A stretch of DNA of 26,944 nt from JBOGWY01 sp050694015 (GTDB taxonomy: Bacteria; Actinomycetota; CADDZG01; WHSQ01). Both the position numbers and the translations under genes were made by a program. The notes beneath the pieces were generated by a model that saw nothing but the letters and a program-made list of their open reading frames with translations, did no database searches and had not been told where the DNA came from. The DNA is taken from NCBI GenBank assembly GCA_050694015.1, contig JBOGWY010000259.1:1-26944 (forward strand), read 5' to 3'. Below, piece after piece: positions 6,752 through 13,783 of the stretch. Position 1 is the stretch's first letter. Each line of letters opens with the position of its first letter.

Positions 6752-6784
6752 TTGACAGTGCACAATCACGCTGTTAGTTAATAA
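6752..6784 (+). promoter_or_regulatory. Promoter of the first CAP-domain gene
   Basis: A perfect -35 hexamer TTGACA (6752-6757) lies in an AT-rich island unlike the surrounding DNA. The -10 region is ambiguous: TAGTTA at 6775-6780 gives 17-bp spacing but a poor match, and overlapping GTTAAT (6777-6782) gives a better match at 19 bp. The leader to the CAP start would be about 50 nt. The 228-bp gap (6613-6840) holds no other gene and no recognisable riboswitch. Confidence 0.55.
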
Positions 6785-6840
6785 CGAAACTTCCTCACAG
6801 CCGAAGATCCGTCGCGGGTTCAAAAGGGGTGTTGCGAGCG

Positions 6841-7374
6841 ATGACAACGCGCGCGCGTACGACGAGACGTGTATCCGTGCTGGTGCTGTCCGTGATCCTT
6901 TCTCTTGGTTTGTGGGCCCCTCCGGCGCACGGGCGCTTGACCGGATCGGAGGAGCAGGACGTCGTGCTCGAGGCCGGCGGCGGCTGGCACTTCAATCGCA
7001 CGGAGCAGTGCATGATGCGGAAGATCAACGCGTCCCGTCGTCGCAGCGGGCGTGGCGGCCTGTACTGGGACCGCCAGGTCGGCTTCGTCGCACGCCGTCA
7101 CGCGCGGCAGATGGCTCAGAACGGCTACGTGTACCACGACAGCAACGTCGGTCGCGAGATCACGCGGTGGCGCTCGCTCGGTCAGAACAGCGGCGCCGGG
7201 TGGAGCTGCCGGAGCTTGCACCGCGCGTTCATGCGTTCCGGGTCGCACCGTTACAACATCCTCGGCGGATGGCGTCACGTCGGTGCGGGCACCGATTGGC
7301 GCCGCGGCCGCCTCTACGTGCAGGTCGTCTTCGAGACGCGCTACGACCCGGGTAACGTCTACCGCTATCCCTGA
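6841..7374 (+). CDS. Secreted CAP (SCP-like) domain protein, divergent paralogue
   Basis: The 177-residue precursor has a signal peptide (RRVSVLVLSVILSLGLW..., cleavage near AHG, residue 31) and a CAP domain from about residue 52 (NRTEQCMMRKINASRRRSG). The cavity positions are H99 (YHDSN), Q115 (SLGQNSGAG), H136 (SGSHRYNIL) and E165 (VVFET). The usual Glu of the GEN motif is Gln here, whereas both paralogues at 15712 and 16592 keep Glu. It also has extra Cys residues and is very rich in Arg and Trp. I chose ATG 6841, with AAGGGG 11 nt upstream; GTG 6829 or TTG 6832 in the same frame are possible. CAP proteins act outside the cell, but bacterial members have no settled common activity. It is convergent with the anti-sigma gene. 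Confidence 0.85.
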   Translation: MTTRARTTRRVSVLVLSVILSLGLWAPPAHGRLTGSEEQDVVLEAGGGWHFNRTEQCMMRKINASRRRSGRGGLYWDRQVGFVARRHARQMAQNGYVYHDSNVGREITRWRSLGQNSGAGWSCRSLHRAFMRSGSHRYNILGGWRHVGAGTDWRRGRLYVQVVFETRYDPGNVYRYP

Positions 7375-7380
7375 TAGCGG
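7362..7380. terminator. Hairpin between convergent CAP and anti-sigma genes
   Basis: CCGCTATC and GATAGCGG form a perfect 8-bp stem with a 3-nt loop that includes the first base of the CAP stop codon. An overlapping alternative stem GCGGC/GCCGC lies at 7377-7391. With only 6 bases between the two convergent genes, this compact structure may serve as a bidirectional terminator. Confidence 0.5.
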
Positions 7381-8613
7381 CTAGCTGCCGCAGGTCGACT
7401 CACTCGCGGCCCGGAAGTCCTCGCAGAGCTTCTTGCGCTGCAGGACTTCCCCGTCCGACGTCCGAGCTATCAGCGTGCCGTTGAGGGGCTCGTTGTTCGG
7501 AGTCTCGACGAAGCCCACGAAGAAGTCGACGTCGAACCCACCGGGCCCACGGTCGGTCGCGGATCGGTAGATCTGAAACGACACGTCTTCGCCGTCGGGC
7601 AGATCCAGAACGACGTCGTCGACCCGCGGGTCGATCACACCGAAGATCGATACGACATCGGGGAGGTCGTCGCCGTGGCCTGCTTCAGAGAAAGAGATCG
7701 CGGACTGTGATGGAACCTCGTAGCCGCACCCACCACCGCCCCCGAAGTCTTCGTCGTCTCCGAAGTACAACTCGGTGCAGGTCATGACCTCGTCGCTCAT
7801 CTGCTCCTCGTAGGCATTCAGCTTCCACGGAAGGCCCTCGAAGTCGCCGGATGCCACGGGGACCGGCGGCCCCAGCGGGGTCGACTCCTCCACGGGGGCC
7901 GGCGATGCGAACGCGGTCTCCCGGGCGATCTCGGCCCCCGTGTCGTCGTAAGCGACCAGGGCCTCGGCGTCGTCCGGAAGGAACAAGACGTAGAAGTTGC
8001 CCGTCACGTCAGCACCTTCGGGGGCCGGGTAGAGCTCGAGGTCGAGGATGTTCCCGTCCTTGAGTTCCAGGACGAGGCGTGCCACGTTCGGCGCGGTACG
8101 TCCGAAGGCGATGCCGTTCGGGTACTCGTCGCCGGTATTCACGCCGACGCCGATGGGCCGGTCGGGACCGGAACCACAGCCCCCGCCTCCGCCCCCACCG
8201 TCCGGGGTCGTGACGTCGATGTCGATGCAGATCCCGTCCTTGGAGTCGTAAGTCACCATCGTCCACTCGGCGTCTTCGAAGGTGCCGGTAGCGACGCAGA
8301 AGGTGTCCTTCGGCTGGTGGGGCTGCGGCTCATACGTGCATGGATAGGTGCCGCTGCTCCCGCGTTCTCCCGCGGCGACCTCGGATCCTCCGTCGGGACC
8401 GGGTAGCAGAGCTCTCACGGCGGAACCCGCGACGAACAGAACGAGGAACACCGCTGCGAACGCACCGAGCGCCACCGCGGCCTGGCGCACTCGCGCGCGG
8501 CGCTTCAAACCTGCCGGCAGGGACGGAGCCGGAACGAGATGATCCGACGCCGCGTCCATCAGGGCGCCGAGTCGTCGCTCGAACGGATCGCGATCGTTCA
8601 TGTCTGTGGTCAT
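7381..8613 (-). CDS. Transmembrane anti-sigma factor with duplicated extracellular domain
   Basis: This 410-residue protein is encoded directly after an ECF sigma factor and shares ATGA with its stop. The start ATG at 8611-8613 has AGGAGA 8 nt upstream. Residues 1-45 are cytoplasmic and would hold the sigma factor, although no zinc-binding HxxxCxxC motif is present. Residues 46-69 form one membrane helix. The outer part is two tandem repeats (about 107-232 and 253-396), each opening with G-(T/D)-FE-x2-x-W-x(M/L), then a Cys, a glycine run ending GGGGGCG, a (V/L)xLxDG strand and a closing DG/DTGxEI-type strand. The repeats presumably sense an envelope signal, perhaps through the paired cysteines. 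The assignment as anti-sigma rests on position and topology, not on a recognised family motif. Confidence 0.72.
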   Translation of the reverse strand: MTTDMNDRDPFERRLGALMDAASDHLVPAPSLPAGLKRRARVRQAAVALGAFAAVFLVLFVAGSAVRALLPGPDGGSEVAAGERGSSGTYPCTYEPQPHQPKDTFCVATGTFEDAEWTMVTYDSKDGICIDIDVTTPDGGGGGGGCGSGPDRPIGVGVNTGDEYPNGIAFGRTAPNVARLVLELKDGNILDLELYPAPEGADVTGNFYVLFLPDDAEALVAYDDTGAEIARETAFASPAPVEESTPLGPPVPVASGDFEGLPWKLNAYEEQMSDEVMTCTELYFGDDEDFGGGGGCGYEVPSQSAISFSEAGHGDDLPDVVSIFGVIDPRVDDVVLDLPDGEDVSFQIYRSATDRGPGGFDVDFFVGFVETPNNEPLNGTLIARTSDGEVLQRKKLCEDFRAASESTCGS

Positions 8614-9149
8614 CGTTCGTTCTCCTCTAGTTCCTTGCGTAGCTTCTCCATGCCGCGCGCGATCAACGCCTTGGCCGCGCCCAGAGAGCACTCCAGCGCG
8701 TCGGCAACCTGTCGTTCGGAGAGGTCTTGATGGTGGCGCATGATCACCGCGGCGCGCTGGCGTACGGGCAACGTTTGGAGCGCTGCGATCAAGACGCGGT
8801 GTTGCGCGACGTCCGGAAGTGACGTAGTGGGTGGCGCAGCATCCCGTTCGGCCTCCAGGTGTTTCGCTTCGAGAGCCCGCCTGCGAAAGTAGTCGCGCGA
8901 GAGGTTGACGATCGTGCGGTTGAGATACGAACCGAACGCGTCCGGGTCCCGGAGGTGGCGGAAACGTCCGAACATCCTCAGGAACGCGTCCTGAACCAGG
9001 TCCTCGGCGAGATGAGCATCGCCGACGAGGAGGAACGCGAACCTAAGCGCCGGAGCCGCGTGCTCGGCGTAGAGGCGGTCCAGGTTGCTCAGGGCACGTC
9101 TCCTCGGCAGCTCGGGTGCTTCGGCAACAGCGGTTCGCGTGCGCATCAC
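8610..9149 (-). CDS. ECF-type RNA polymerase sigma factor (SigE-like)
   Basis: The 179-residue sigma factor has only regions 2 and 4. Region 2 runs from LDRLYAEHAAPALRFAFLLVGD through LAEDLVQDAFLRMFGRF to NRTIVNLSRDYFRRR. After a variable linker, region 4 contains LQTLPVRQRAAVIMRHHQDLSERQVADALECSLGAAKALIARGMEKLR, the -35-binding helix-turn-helix. This layout and the LPxRQRAxxxxRyxxdLSexEvA motif fit actinobacterial SigE/SigJ-like ECF factors. The start is ATG 9147-9149 or the directly following ATG; neither has a clear ribosome-binding site, so the mRNA may be leaderless. It sits 39 bases after the importer operon on the same strand and is coupled to the anti-sigma gene. Confidence 0.92.
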   Translation of the reverse strand: MMRTRTAVAEAPELPRRRALSNLDRLYAEHAAPALRFAFLLVGDAHLAEDLVQDAFLRMFGRFRHLRDPDAFGSYLNRTIVNLSRDYFRRRALEAKHLEAERDAAPPTTSLPDVAQHRVLIAALQTLPVRQRAAVIMRHHQDLSERQVADALECSLGAAKALIARGMEKLRKELEENER

Positions 9150-9188
9150 TGTTACAGACGAGCGAGACGCCGGGGAAGATACGGAGGT

Positions 9189-10193
9189 TCAGTCCTCTTC
9201 TTTGTTCTTCTTCCTCTCGGGGCATTTCAGCGCGGGGGGTCCGTCGTCGCACGGATAGAGCGCGGCGGCCTCTTCGATCGTCATCACCGGTGCCTCGTCG
9301 ACCTCGATCCCGTAGGGCTCGATCCACTTGCGCTGGTACTCGAGCCAGCGCCCCTCCGCATCGGTCTCGGCCCACGTGGCATTGACGAAGGTCGTCCATC
9401 CGAGCCCCGATTGCACCACCGCGGCGAAGGCCATGGTCGCGATCTCGTTGCCGACGAGCCGCAACTCCTCCGACGGGGGACACGGCTGCGTGCAGCCCGT
9501 GACGATGGCCCAGATCGTCATCAGCTCGACGTCGTTGTCGGTCACGACGTCGACGCTGCCGTTCTGGAGGAGTAGCGCGCACTCACCGCCGTCGATGGCG
9601 TCGATCACCTGCGCCTCGGGATTGAGTTTGGGTACCTCGACTCCCGTGGCAGGGCTCGCCGACACGCACGCCCGCTTCCCGGCCAGGTTCTCGACGTCGG
9701 CCACGCCGGCCCCCGTGCGCACCAGCAGGCGCTGATGGCTCACGAAGTAGGGATGGGTCATCGGGAAGCGACGCACCAGCGCTTCGGTCACGGGCTCGAG
9801 CGCGAAGCCCATGTCCAGGGCCTGTCCCTCGGCGGTCTGGAGCTGGGTGCCGGGCTGCTGCCGGTCGGCGTCCCTCAGGAGGTCGTCGGATGACGCGGGG
9901 ACGTACTCGACCTCCACGCCGAGAGCGTCGGCGATCTCCTGCGTGAGGTCGATCACGAAACCCTCATAGAGCAACGAAGCCGTTGCAGGTCTCTCGGTAC
10001 CGGGATCGACTGGGAAGCTGAACGGGGGCCGGGGTTCGTCCGGGACGCCGACCCGCAGCACGCCCCGCTCCTGGATCTTCCCCGCGCGCGTCTCCTCCGG
10101 ATCGAAATCCGTGACCGAATCGTCGTCGACGGGGGGCGGCACGCACGCCACCAGCACGGCGAGCGCGATGCAGCAGAGCAGGCGTCCGGGCAT
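9189..10193 (-). CDS. Second amino-acid-binding lipoprotein of the importer operon
   Basis: This 334-residue extracytoplasmic solute-binding protein (SBP_bac_3 type) has a lipoprotein signal (LLCCIALAVLVAC, lipid-modified Cys near residue 17). The mature protein opens with IQERGVLRVGVPDEPRPPFSF, then GFVIDLTQEIADALGVEVEYVP, the usual domain-1 signature, followed by an inserted acidic segment (DDLLRDADRQQPGTQLQTAE). Domain 2 includes NLAGKRACVSASPATG and GSVDVVTDN. It ends with a charged tail after YPCDDGPPALKC. It lies 58 bases after the permease gene, behind a G-run tract. A second binding protein could widen ligand range. The extra Cys pairs (GECALL, TGCTQPC) suggest disulfides. It differs from the main binding protein in lacking several of the canonical ligand-pocket phrases. 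Confidence 0.85.
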   Translation of the reverse strand: MPGRLLCCIALAVLVACVPPPVDDDSVTDFDPEETRAGKIQERGVLRVGVPDEPRPPFSFPVDPGTERPATASLLYEGFVIDLTQEIADALGVEVEYVPASSDDLLRDADRQQPGTQLQTAEGQALDMGFALEPVTEALVRRFPMTHPYFVSHQRLLVRTGAGVADVENLAGKRACVSASPATGVEVPKLNPEAQVIDAIDGGECALLLQNGSVDVVTDNDVELMTIWAIVTGCTQPCPPSEELRLVGNEIATMAFAAVVQSGLGWTTFVNATWAETDAEGRWLEYQRKWIEPYGIEVDEAPVMTIEEAAALYPCDDGPPALKCPERKKNKEED

Positions 10194-10220
10194 GCGAGGG
10201 AGCCTAGTGCCCCGGCAGCT

Positions 10221-10248
10221 CCCCGCCCGCCCCGCCCCCGCCCGCCCC
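10221..10248 (-). other. G-run tract, predicted RNA/DNA G-quadruplex
   Basis: On the coding (minus) strand this stretch is six G-runs of 3-5 bases separated by single C residues (GGGGCGGGCGGGGG... onward). It starts 4 bases after the second permease stop and ends 28 bases before the start of the second binding lipoprotein. Single-nucleotide loops favour a very stable quadruplex, which could reduce or retain downstream mRNA. Confidence 0.6.
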
Positions 10249-10251
10249 GGC

Positions 10252-11061
10252 CTACTGGCGGACGTCGGCCTGGGCGGCTACCTGATCCTCCAGCCCCGTC
10301 ACGGCCTCCACCTCGATGCCGGTCTTCTGGCGCTGACGGATCTCGAGGCGCCGGGAGAGGCGTGACAACAGCAGGTTGACGACGATGAACATCCCGCCGA
10401 CCACCAGGAAGACCTGCAGGAGCGGGATCTCCCGGCCGCACGTGAACGCGTTGCAGTTGCTCAGGATGCGTCCGTGCCGCATGACCTCCTGGATGGCGAT
10501 GATGCTAACCAGCGTCGTGTCCTTGTTGAGCGTGATGAGCTGCGACACGGTCGCGGGGACCATGCGGCGGAGTCCCTGCGGCAGGATTATGAGGCGCATC
10601 CCCTTCCAGTAGGACAGGCCGAGCGCGGCCGCGGCCTCACCCTGACCTCTCTCCAGCGACACGATGCCGGCCCGCATGATCTCTGCGATCACGGCGGAGT
10701 TGTAGAGGACGAGACCGACGACCGCGGCCAGGATCCGGCCCGACTGGAACGCGTCGGGCATGAACTCGGGCACCAGACCCTCGTAAGTGCGCGTCGCGGG
10801 GGCCGGGAGCCACAGGGACAGGAACAGCAGGATGAAGATCAGCGGGAGGTTGCGCCACACGTCGATCCACATCCCGCTCGCCCATTTCATCACCGGGTTC
10901 TTCGAGATGCGCCCGAGGGCCAGGAGCAACCCGACGATGAGGGCCAGGATCATCGAGATGATCGCGATCTCGATCGTCACCGCGAAGCCTTCGAGCAGGA
11001 AGCGGAAGCTTCGGCCCTCGAAGAGCCAGCTCCACCGCTCGGGTCCGAACAGGTAACTCAT
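10252..11061 (-). CDS. gluD: Amino-acid ABC importer permease (second, GluD/GlnP-type)
   Basis: This 269-residue inner-membrane protein of the His/Glu/Gln/Arg importer family begins at ATG 11059-11061, overlapping the first permease gene as ATGA. It has about five hydrophobic segments (FAVTIEIAIISMILALIVGLLLALG is the first long one). The ATPase-contact EAA loop reads EAAAALGLSYWKGMRLIILPQGLRRMVP, followed by NKDTTLVSIIAIQEV. DVWRNLPLIFILLFLSL is the usual second-helix motif. Two Cys in an extracytoplasmic loop (SNCNAFTCGREIP) and a long hydrophilic C-terminal tail are less usual. A longer open frame continues upstream through the other permease gene but is an out-of-phase shadow. It forms the channel with the upstream permease. 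The symbol is by operon analogy to gluABCD. Confidence 0.88.
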   Translation of the reverse strand: MSYLFGPERWSWLFEGRSFRFLLEGFAVTIEIAIISMILALIVGLLLALGRISKNPVMKWASGMWIDVWRNLPLIFILLFLSLWLPAPATRTYEGLVPEFMPDAFQSGRILAAVVGLVLYNSAVIAEIMRAGIVSLERGQGEAAAALGLSYWKGMRLIILPQGLRRMVPATVSQLITLNKDTTLVSIIAIQEVMRHGRILSNCNAFTCGREIPLLQVFLVVGGMFIVVNLLLSRLSRRLEIRQRQKTGIEVEAVTGLEDQVAAQADVRQ

Positions 11062-11714
11062 CGCTTGATCGCCCAGCGGGTCTCGAGCGACCTGACCGCG
11101 ATCGTCAACGCGATCGTGAGGATCAGGTAACCGACGGCCGACCAGAAGAACGCTTCGATATCGAATGTGCGCGCTTGCACGATGCGCGCTTCTTTGAGGA
11201 GGTCTTTGATGCCGAGTGCAGACGCCCCGATGATCGCGGAGTTCTTCGTCATCGCGATCATGAGGTTGCCGAGTGGTGGGATCACCGTGCGCACCGCTTG
11301 CGGGAGGACGATCTTGGTAAGCGTCTCGCGATACGTGAACCCGAGCGAGAGGGACGCGTCGATCTGTCCCGCGCCCACTGCGAATACGCCGGAGCGGACG
11401 GCCTCGGCAACGTACGCGGCGGTGTACAGACCCAACGCCGCCGTCCCCGCGGTCCACGCACCCAACTTCACCTGCTCGGGCAGACCGAAGAAGAAGATCG
11501 TGATGAGTACGAGCAGTGGGATGTTGCGGAAGACCTCGACGTAGAAGGTGCCGATCAAGTTGAGGATCTTCAGCGGAGCGATCCGGAACGCCGCGATCAG
11601 GATGCCGACCGACATCGCGATCACGAACGCGATCGCGACCAGCCGGATCGTTATGAAGAAGCCGGAACGGAACTCTGGGAAGTGTCTTACGACAACTTCC
11701 CAGAGCTCGCCCAT
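11058..11714 (-). CDS. gluC: Amino-acid ABC importer permease (first, GluC-type)
   Basis: The 218-residue permease starts at ATG 11712-11714, 23 bases after the binding-protein stop. It shows the family's layout: FFITIRLVAIAFVIAMSVGILIAAFR, then VEVFRNIPLLVLITIFFFGLP, then AAYVAEAVRSGVFAV, and the EAA loop QIDASLSLGFTYRETLTKIVLPQAVRTVIPP followed by KNSAIIGASALGIKDLL. Length is typical for a GluC/HisQ-type subunit. It heterodimerises with the permease encoded next, to which it is translationally coupled by ATGA. The ribosome-binding site is weak, so it probably depends on upstream translation and is expressed below the binding protein. Confidence 0.9.
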   Translation of the reverse strand: MGELWEVVVRHFPEFRSGFFITIRLVAIAFVIAMSVGILIAAFRIAPLKILNLIGTFYVEVFRNIPLLVLITIFFFGLPEQVKLGAWTAGTAALGLYTAAYVAEAVRSGVFAVGAGQIDASLSLGFTYRETLTKIVLPQAVRTVIPPLGNLMIAMTKNSAIIGASALGIKDLLKEARIVQARTFDIEAFFWSAVGYLILTIALTIAVRSLETRWAIKR

Positions 11715-11737
11715 GTCTGTGCTAGTTCAGGCTTCGG

Positions 11738-12652
11738 TTAGCAGGTTTCGTCGCAGGGGTAGATCTCGAACGCGTCCTCGAGCGTCAGCTTCGCCGGGTC
11801 CTCTGCGGGCTGACCGGTGTACTGGCCGATCCATTTGTCGTAGAGCTCCTGCCACGTGCCGTCCGCGAACGTGTCTTCGATGATGCCGCTGACGAAGTCC
11901 GCGAACTCGGTCTCGCCCTCCTTGACGCCGGCGCCGTACGGGTCGGTCGTGAGGTCGTCGCCGACGATGTGCAGAGTGTCGTCCTGCTGGAGGAAACCGG
12001 CCAGGATGACGTCGTCGGTGACGAGCGCATCGGTGCGGCCTCGCTGCATCAGCTGGAAGCACTCGCTGTAGGAGTCGACCGTGTTGAGCTCTGAGTCCGG
12101 CGCGATGTCCGGGATCAGGCCCTCATAGGTGGAGCCGAGCGCGGTGCACACGCGCTTGCCGTTGAGCCCGTCGGCGTCCTCGATCCCGGAGTCCTTCGGG
12201 GTCAGGATCCGGCCGTGGGCGACGTAGTACGGACGCGAGAAGTCGATCTCGGCGTCGCGGTCGGTCGTGATCGTCATCGTCGAGAGGACGAGGTCGACCG
12301 TACCTTCCTGCAGGAACGGGATGCGGTTATCCGAGATCGCCTCGACGAGCTCGAGCTCCACCCCGAGTCGGTCGGCGACCATCTGCGCCAGGTCGACGTC
12401 GAAGCCTTCTACCTCACCGGACTGCGGGTTCTTGAAGCCGAACAGCGGTACGTCGAACTTCACGCCGACCTTGATCTCGCCGCGCTCCTGGATCTCGCCG
12501 AGCGTCGAATCGGCCGGGAACTCCTCCACTTCGGCCTCGTCCCCACCGGTCTCGGTGCCGCCGTCCTCGTCACCGCCGCCACAAGCAACGGCTACGAGAG
12601 CAACGAGCGCCAGAACTGCAACGAGCCACCGCCACCTCTCTAAGTTCTTCAC
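11738..12652 (-). CDS. gluB: Polar amino-acid (glutamate-type) binding lipoprotein
   Basis: The 304-residue solute-binding lipoprotein starts at GTG 12650-12652 behind a strong GGGGGAGG ribosome-binding site. It has a signal ending LVALVAVAC with the lipid-anchored Cys near residue 24, then an acidic, Gly-rich linker (GGGDEDGGTETGGDEAEVEE). The mature domain shows LGEIQERGEIKVGVKFDVPLFGF, GEVEGFDVDLAQMVADRLG, VELELVEAISDNRIPFLQEGTVDLVLSTMTITTDRDAEIDFSRPYY, all classic SBP_bac_3 motifs, including the SRPYY ligand-site segment. It ends EIYPCDETC, a Cys-containing tail shared with the second binding protein. The context with an ATPase and two permeases fits glutamate or a related polar amino acid. 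It contains a TTA codon near the start, rare in this DNA. Confidence 0.92.
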   Translation of the reverse strand: MKNLERWRWLVAVLALVALVAVACGGGDEDGGTETGGDEAEVEEFPADSTLGEIQERGEIKVGVKFDVPLFGFKNPQSGEVEGFDVDLAQMVADRLGVELELVEAISDNRIPFLQEGTVDLVLSTMTITTDRDAEIDFSRPYYVAHGRILTPKDSGIEDADGLNGKRVCTALGSTYEGLIPDIAPDSELNTVDSYSECFQLMQRGRTDALVTDDVILAGFLQQDDTLHIVGDDLTTDPYGAGVKEGETEFADFVSGIIEDTFADGTWQELYDKWIGQYTGQPAEDPAKLTLEDAFEIYPCDETC

Positions 12653-12670
12653 GAAACCTCCCCCTTTCCG

Positions 12671-12686
12671 ACCACGTTCTCGTGGT
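12671..12686 (-). other. Hairpin between importer ATPase and binding-protein genes
   Basis: On the minus strand ACCACG-AGAA-CGTGGT is a perfect 6-bp stem with a 4-nt loop, inside the 60-base gap after the ATPase gene and about 15 nt before the binding protein's ribosome-binding site. Such hairpins can protect the downstream mRNA and help make the binding protein more abundant than the ATPase; that role is inferred. Confidence 0.4.
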
Positions 12687-12712
12687 TCTCCTACGTGCCT
12701 GCCGCGAATGGA

Positions 12713-13465
12713 TCAGTGGTGAATGATCTTGTCGACGAACTCCTTTGCCCGGTCGCTCTTGGTGTTCTTGAAGAACTCGTCGGGCGGGCCCTGTTCGACG
12801 ATCTTGCCTTCGTCGATGAACACGATGCGATCGCAGACCTCCCGTGCGAACCCCATCTCGTGAGTGACCACAACCATCGTCATACCTTCCCGCGCGAGGT
12901 CCCGCATGACGTCGAGGACCTCACGGATCATCTCGGGGTCGAGCGCGGAGGTCGGCTCGTCGAAGAGCATGAGTTTGGGCTCCATCGCCAGAGCGCGTGC
13001 GATCGCGACGCGCTGCTGCTGGCCGCCGGACAGATCGGCGGGGTACTGGTCGGCCTTCTCGGGGATACCCACACGTTCGAGCAGTTTCCTCGCGCGTTTC
13101 TCGGCCTCGCCCTTCGAGATGTCTTTCACCTCGATCGGTCCCAGCATGATGTTCTCCAGGACCGTCTTGTGTGGGAACAGGTTGAACTGCTGGAAGACCA
13201 TGCCCATATCGGCGCGCAGGTTATAGATGTTCTTGCCGGCCTTCGGGATCGACGTTCCGTCGAAGCGGATGTCGCCCGAGTCGATCTTCTCCAAACCGTT
13301 GATGCAGCGGAGCATCGTGGACTTCCCGGAGCCCGAGGGGCCCGCGACCACTATTGCCTCACCGCGGTCGATCGTGAGGTCGATGCCGTCGAGGACGAGG
13401 TTCGTTCCGAAACGCTTCTGGACGCTCTCGAGCTCGACTAGGTGTCCGTTGACCTGGGCCGCCAT
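12713..13465 (-). CDS. gluA: Amino-acid ABC importer ATPase (GluA/GlnQ-type)
   Basis: The 250-residue ATPase of the polar amino-acid uptake family shows Walker A GPSGSGKST (residues 42-50), the family phrase TMLRCINGLEKIDSGDI, the Q-loop GMVFQQFNLFPHKTVLENI, the signature LSGGQQQRVAIARALAM, Walker B LMLFDEPTSALDPEMI, and the H-loop VVVTHEMGFAREV. CINxLE and HKTVLEN are diagnostic of this importer class. It starts at ATG 13463-13465 with no clear ribosome-binding site, 18 bases after a hairpin. It is the first gene of a five-gene importer operon running leftwards. It is possibly transcribed with, or controlled by, the regulator gene just upstream; the gap between the two is only 48 bases. Confidence 0.94.
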   Translation of the reverse strand: MAAQVNGHLVELESVQKRFGTNLVLDGIDLTIDRGEAIVVAGPSGSGKSTMLRCINGLEKIDSGDIRFDGTSIPKAGKNIYNLRADMGMVFQQFNLFPHKTVLENIMLGPIEVKDISKGEAEKRARKLLERVGIPEKADQYPADLSGGQQQRVAIARALAMEPKLMLFDEPTSALDPEMIREVLDVMRDLAREGMTMVVVTHEMGFAREVCDRIVFIDEGKIVEQGPPDEFFKNTKSDRAKEFVDKIIHH

Positions 13466-13483
13466 TAGTGCGAGGGAGTGTAC

Positions 13484-13501
13484 GTCCTACCGCAGTAGGA
13501 C
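13484..13501 (-). terminator. Hairpin between the ribbon-helix-helix gene and the importer operon
   Basis: GTCCTAC and GTAGGAC make a perfect 7-bp stem around a 4-nt loop, 12 nt after the regulator's stop. No U tract follows. It may terminate the regulator transcript or sit in the 5' leader of the importer mRNA, because only 18 bases remain before the ATPase start. Confidence 0.5.
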
Positions 13502-13513
13502 CGCCGGAGCCGG

Positions 13514-13777
13514 CTATAGATACCCGAGGGACGTGAGGCGCTTGCGGATCGCCTCGATCTCGTCCGGAGACAGCGGTTCGACGTCCTCGTCGACGGGGGC
13601 GGCCGGCGTCCGGGACGTGCCGCTGCCGTGGTGCGAGACGAGGTCCCTCAGCACGTAGACGGCGAACTCGGTCACGGAGTGGAAGCCCGAGCCCCCGATG
13701 ACCTGCTTCAGCTGTTCGTAGAGAGGGCGCGGGATCTTCAGCGTGACCTGGCCGCCTTCGGCGCTGTCGCGTTTCAT
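13514..13777 (-). CDS. Ribbon-helix-helix (CopG/Arc-like) DNA-binding protein
   Basis: This 87-residue protein has an N-terminal ribbon-helix-helix: strand VTLKIP (about residues 11-16), helix PLYEQLKQVIGG, turn and second helix SVTEFAVYVLRDLV. Proteins with this fold dimerise through the strand and insert it into the major groove. The middle (about 47-65) is a Pro/Glu/Asp-rich linker, and the end is LSPDEIEAIRKRLTSLGYL. The start ATG at 13775-13777 lies 6 bases from a perfect palindrome (13784-13802), a likely autoregulatory operator. No toxin gene is adjacent, so it is not an obvious antitoxin. Neighbours are the importer operon downstream on the same strand and the PGRP-type amidase divergently; either could be a target. 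The RLxxLGYL tail resembles C-termini I associate with sulfatase/phosphodiesterase proteins, a similarity of unclear meaning. Confidence 0.82.
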   Translation of the reverse strand: MKRDSAEGGQVTLKIPRPLYEQLKQVIGGSGFHSVTEFAVYVLRDLVSHHGSGTSRTPAAPVDEDVEPLSPDEIEAIRKRLTSLGYL

Positions 13778-13783
13778 TGACTT

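Noticed and set aside
11062..11457. N-terminal extension of the second permease to 401 residues
   Set aside because: The extra part runs out of phase through the first permease gene and reads as Arg-rich shadow; ATG 11059-11061 with the ATGA overlap is the natural start.
13514..13777. Antitoxin of a toxin-antitoxin pair
   Set aside because: The ribbon-helix-helix fold fits, but no small toxin frame lies next to it; the downstream gene is an ABC ATPase after a hairpin.
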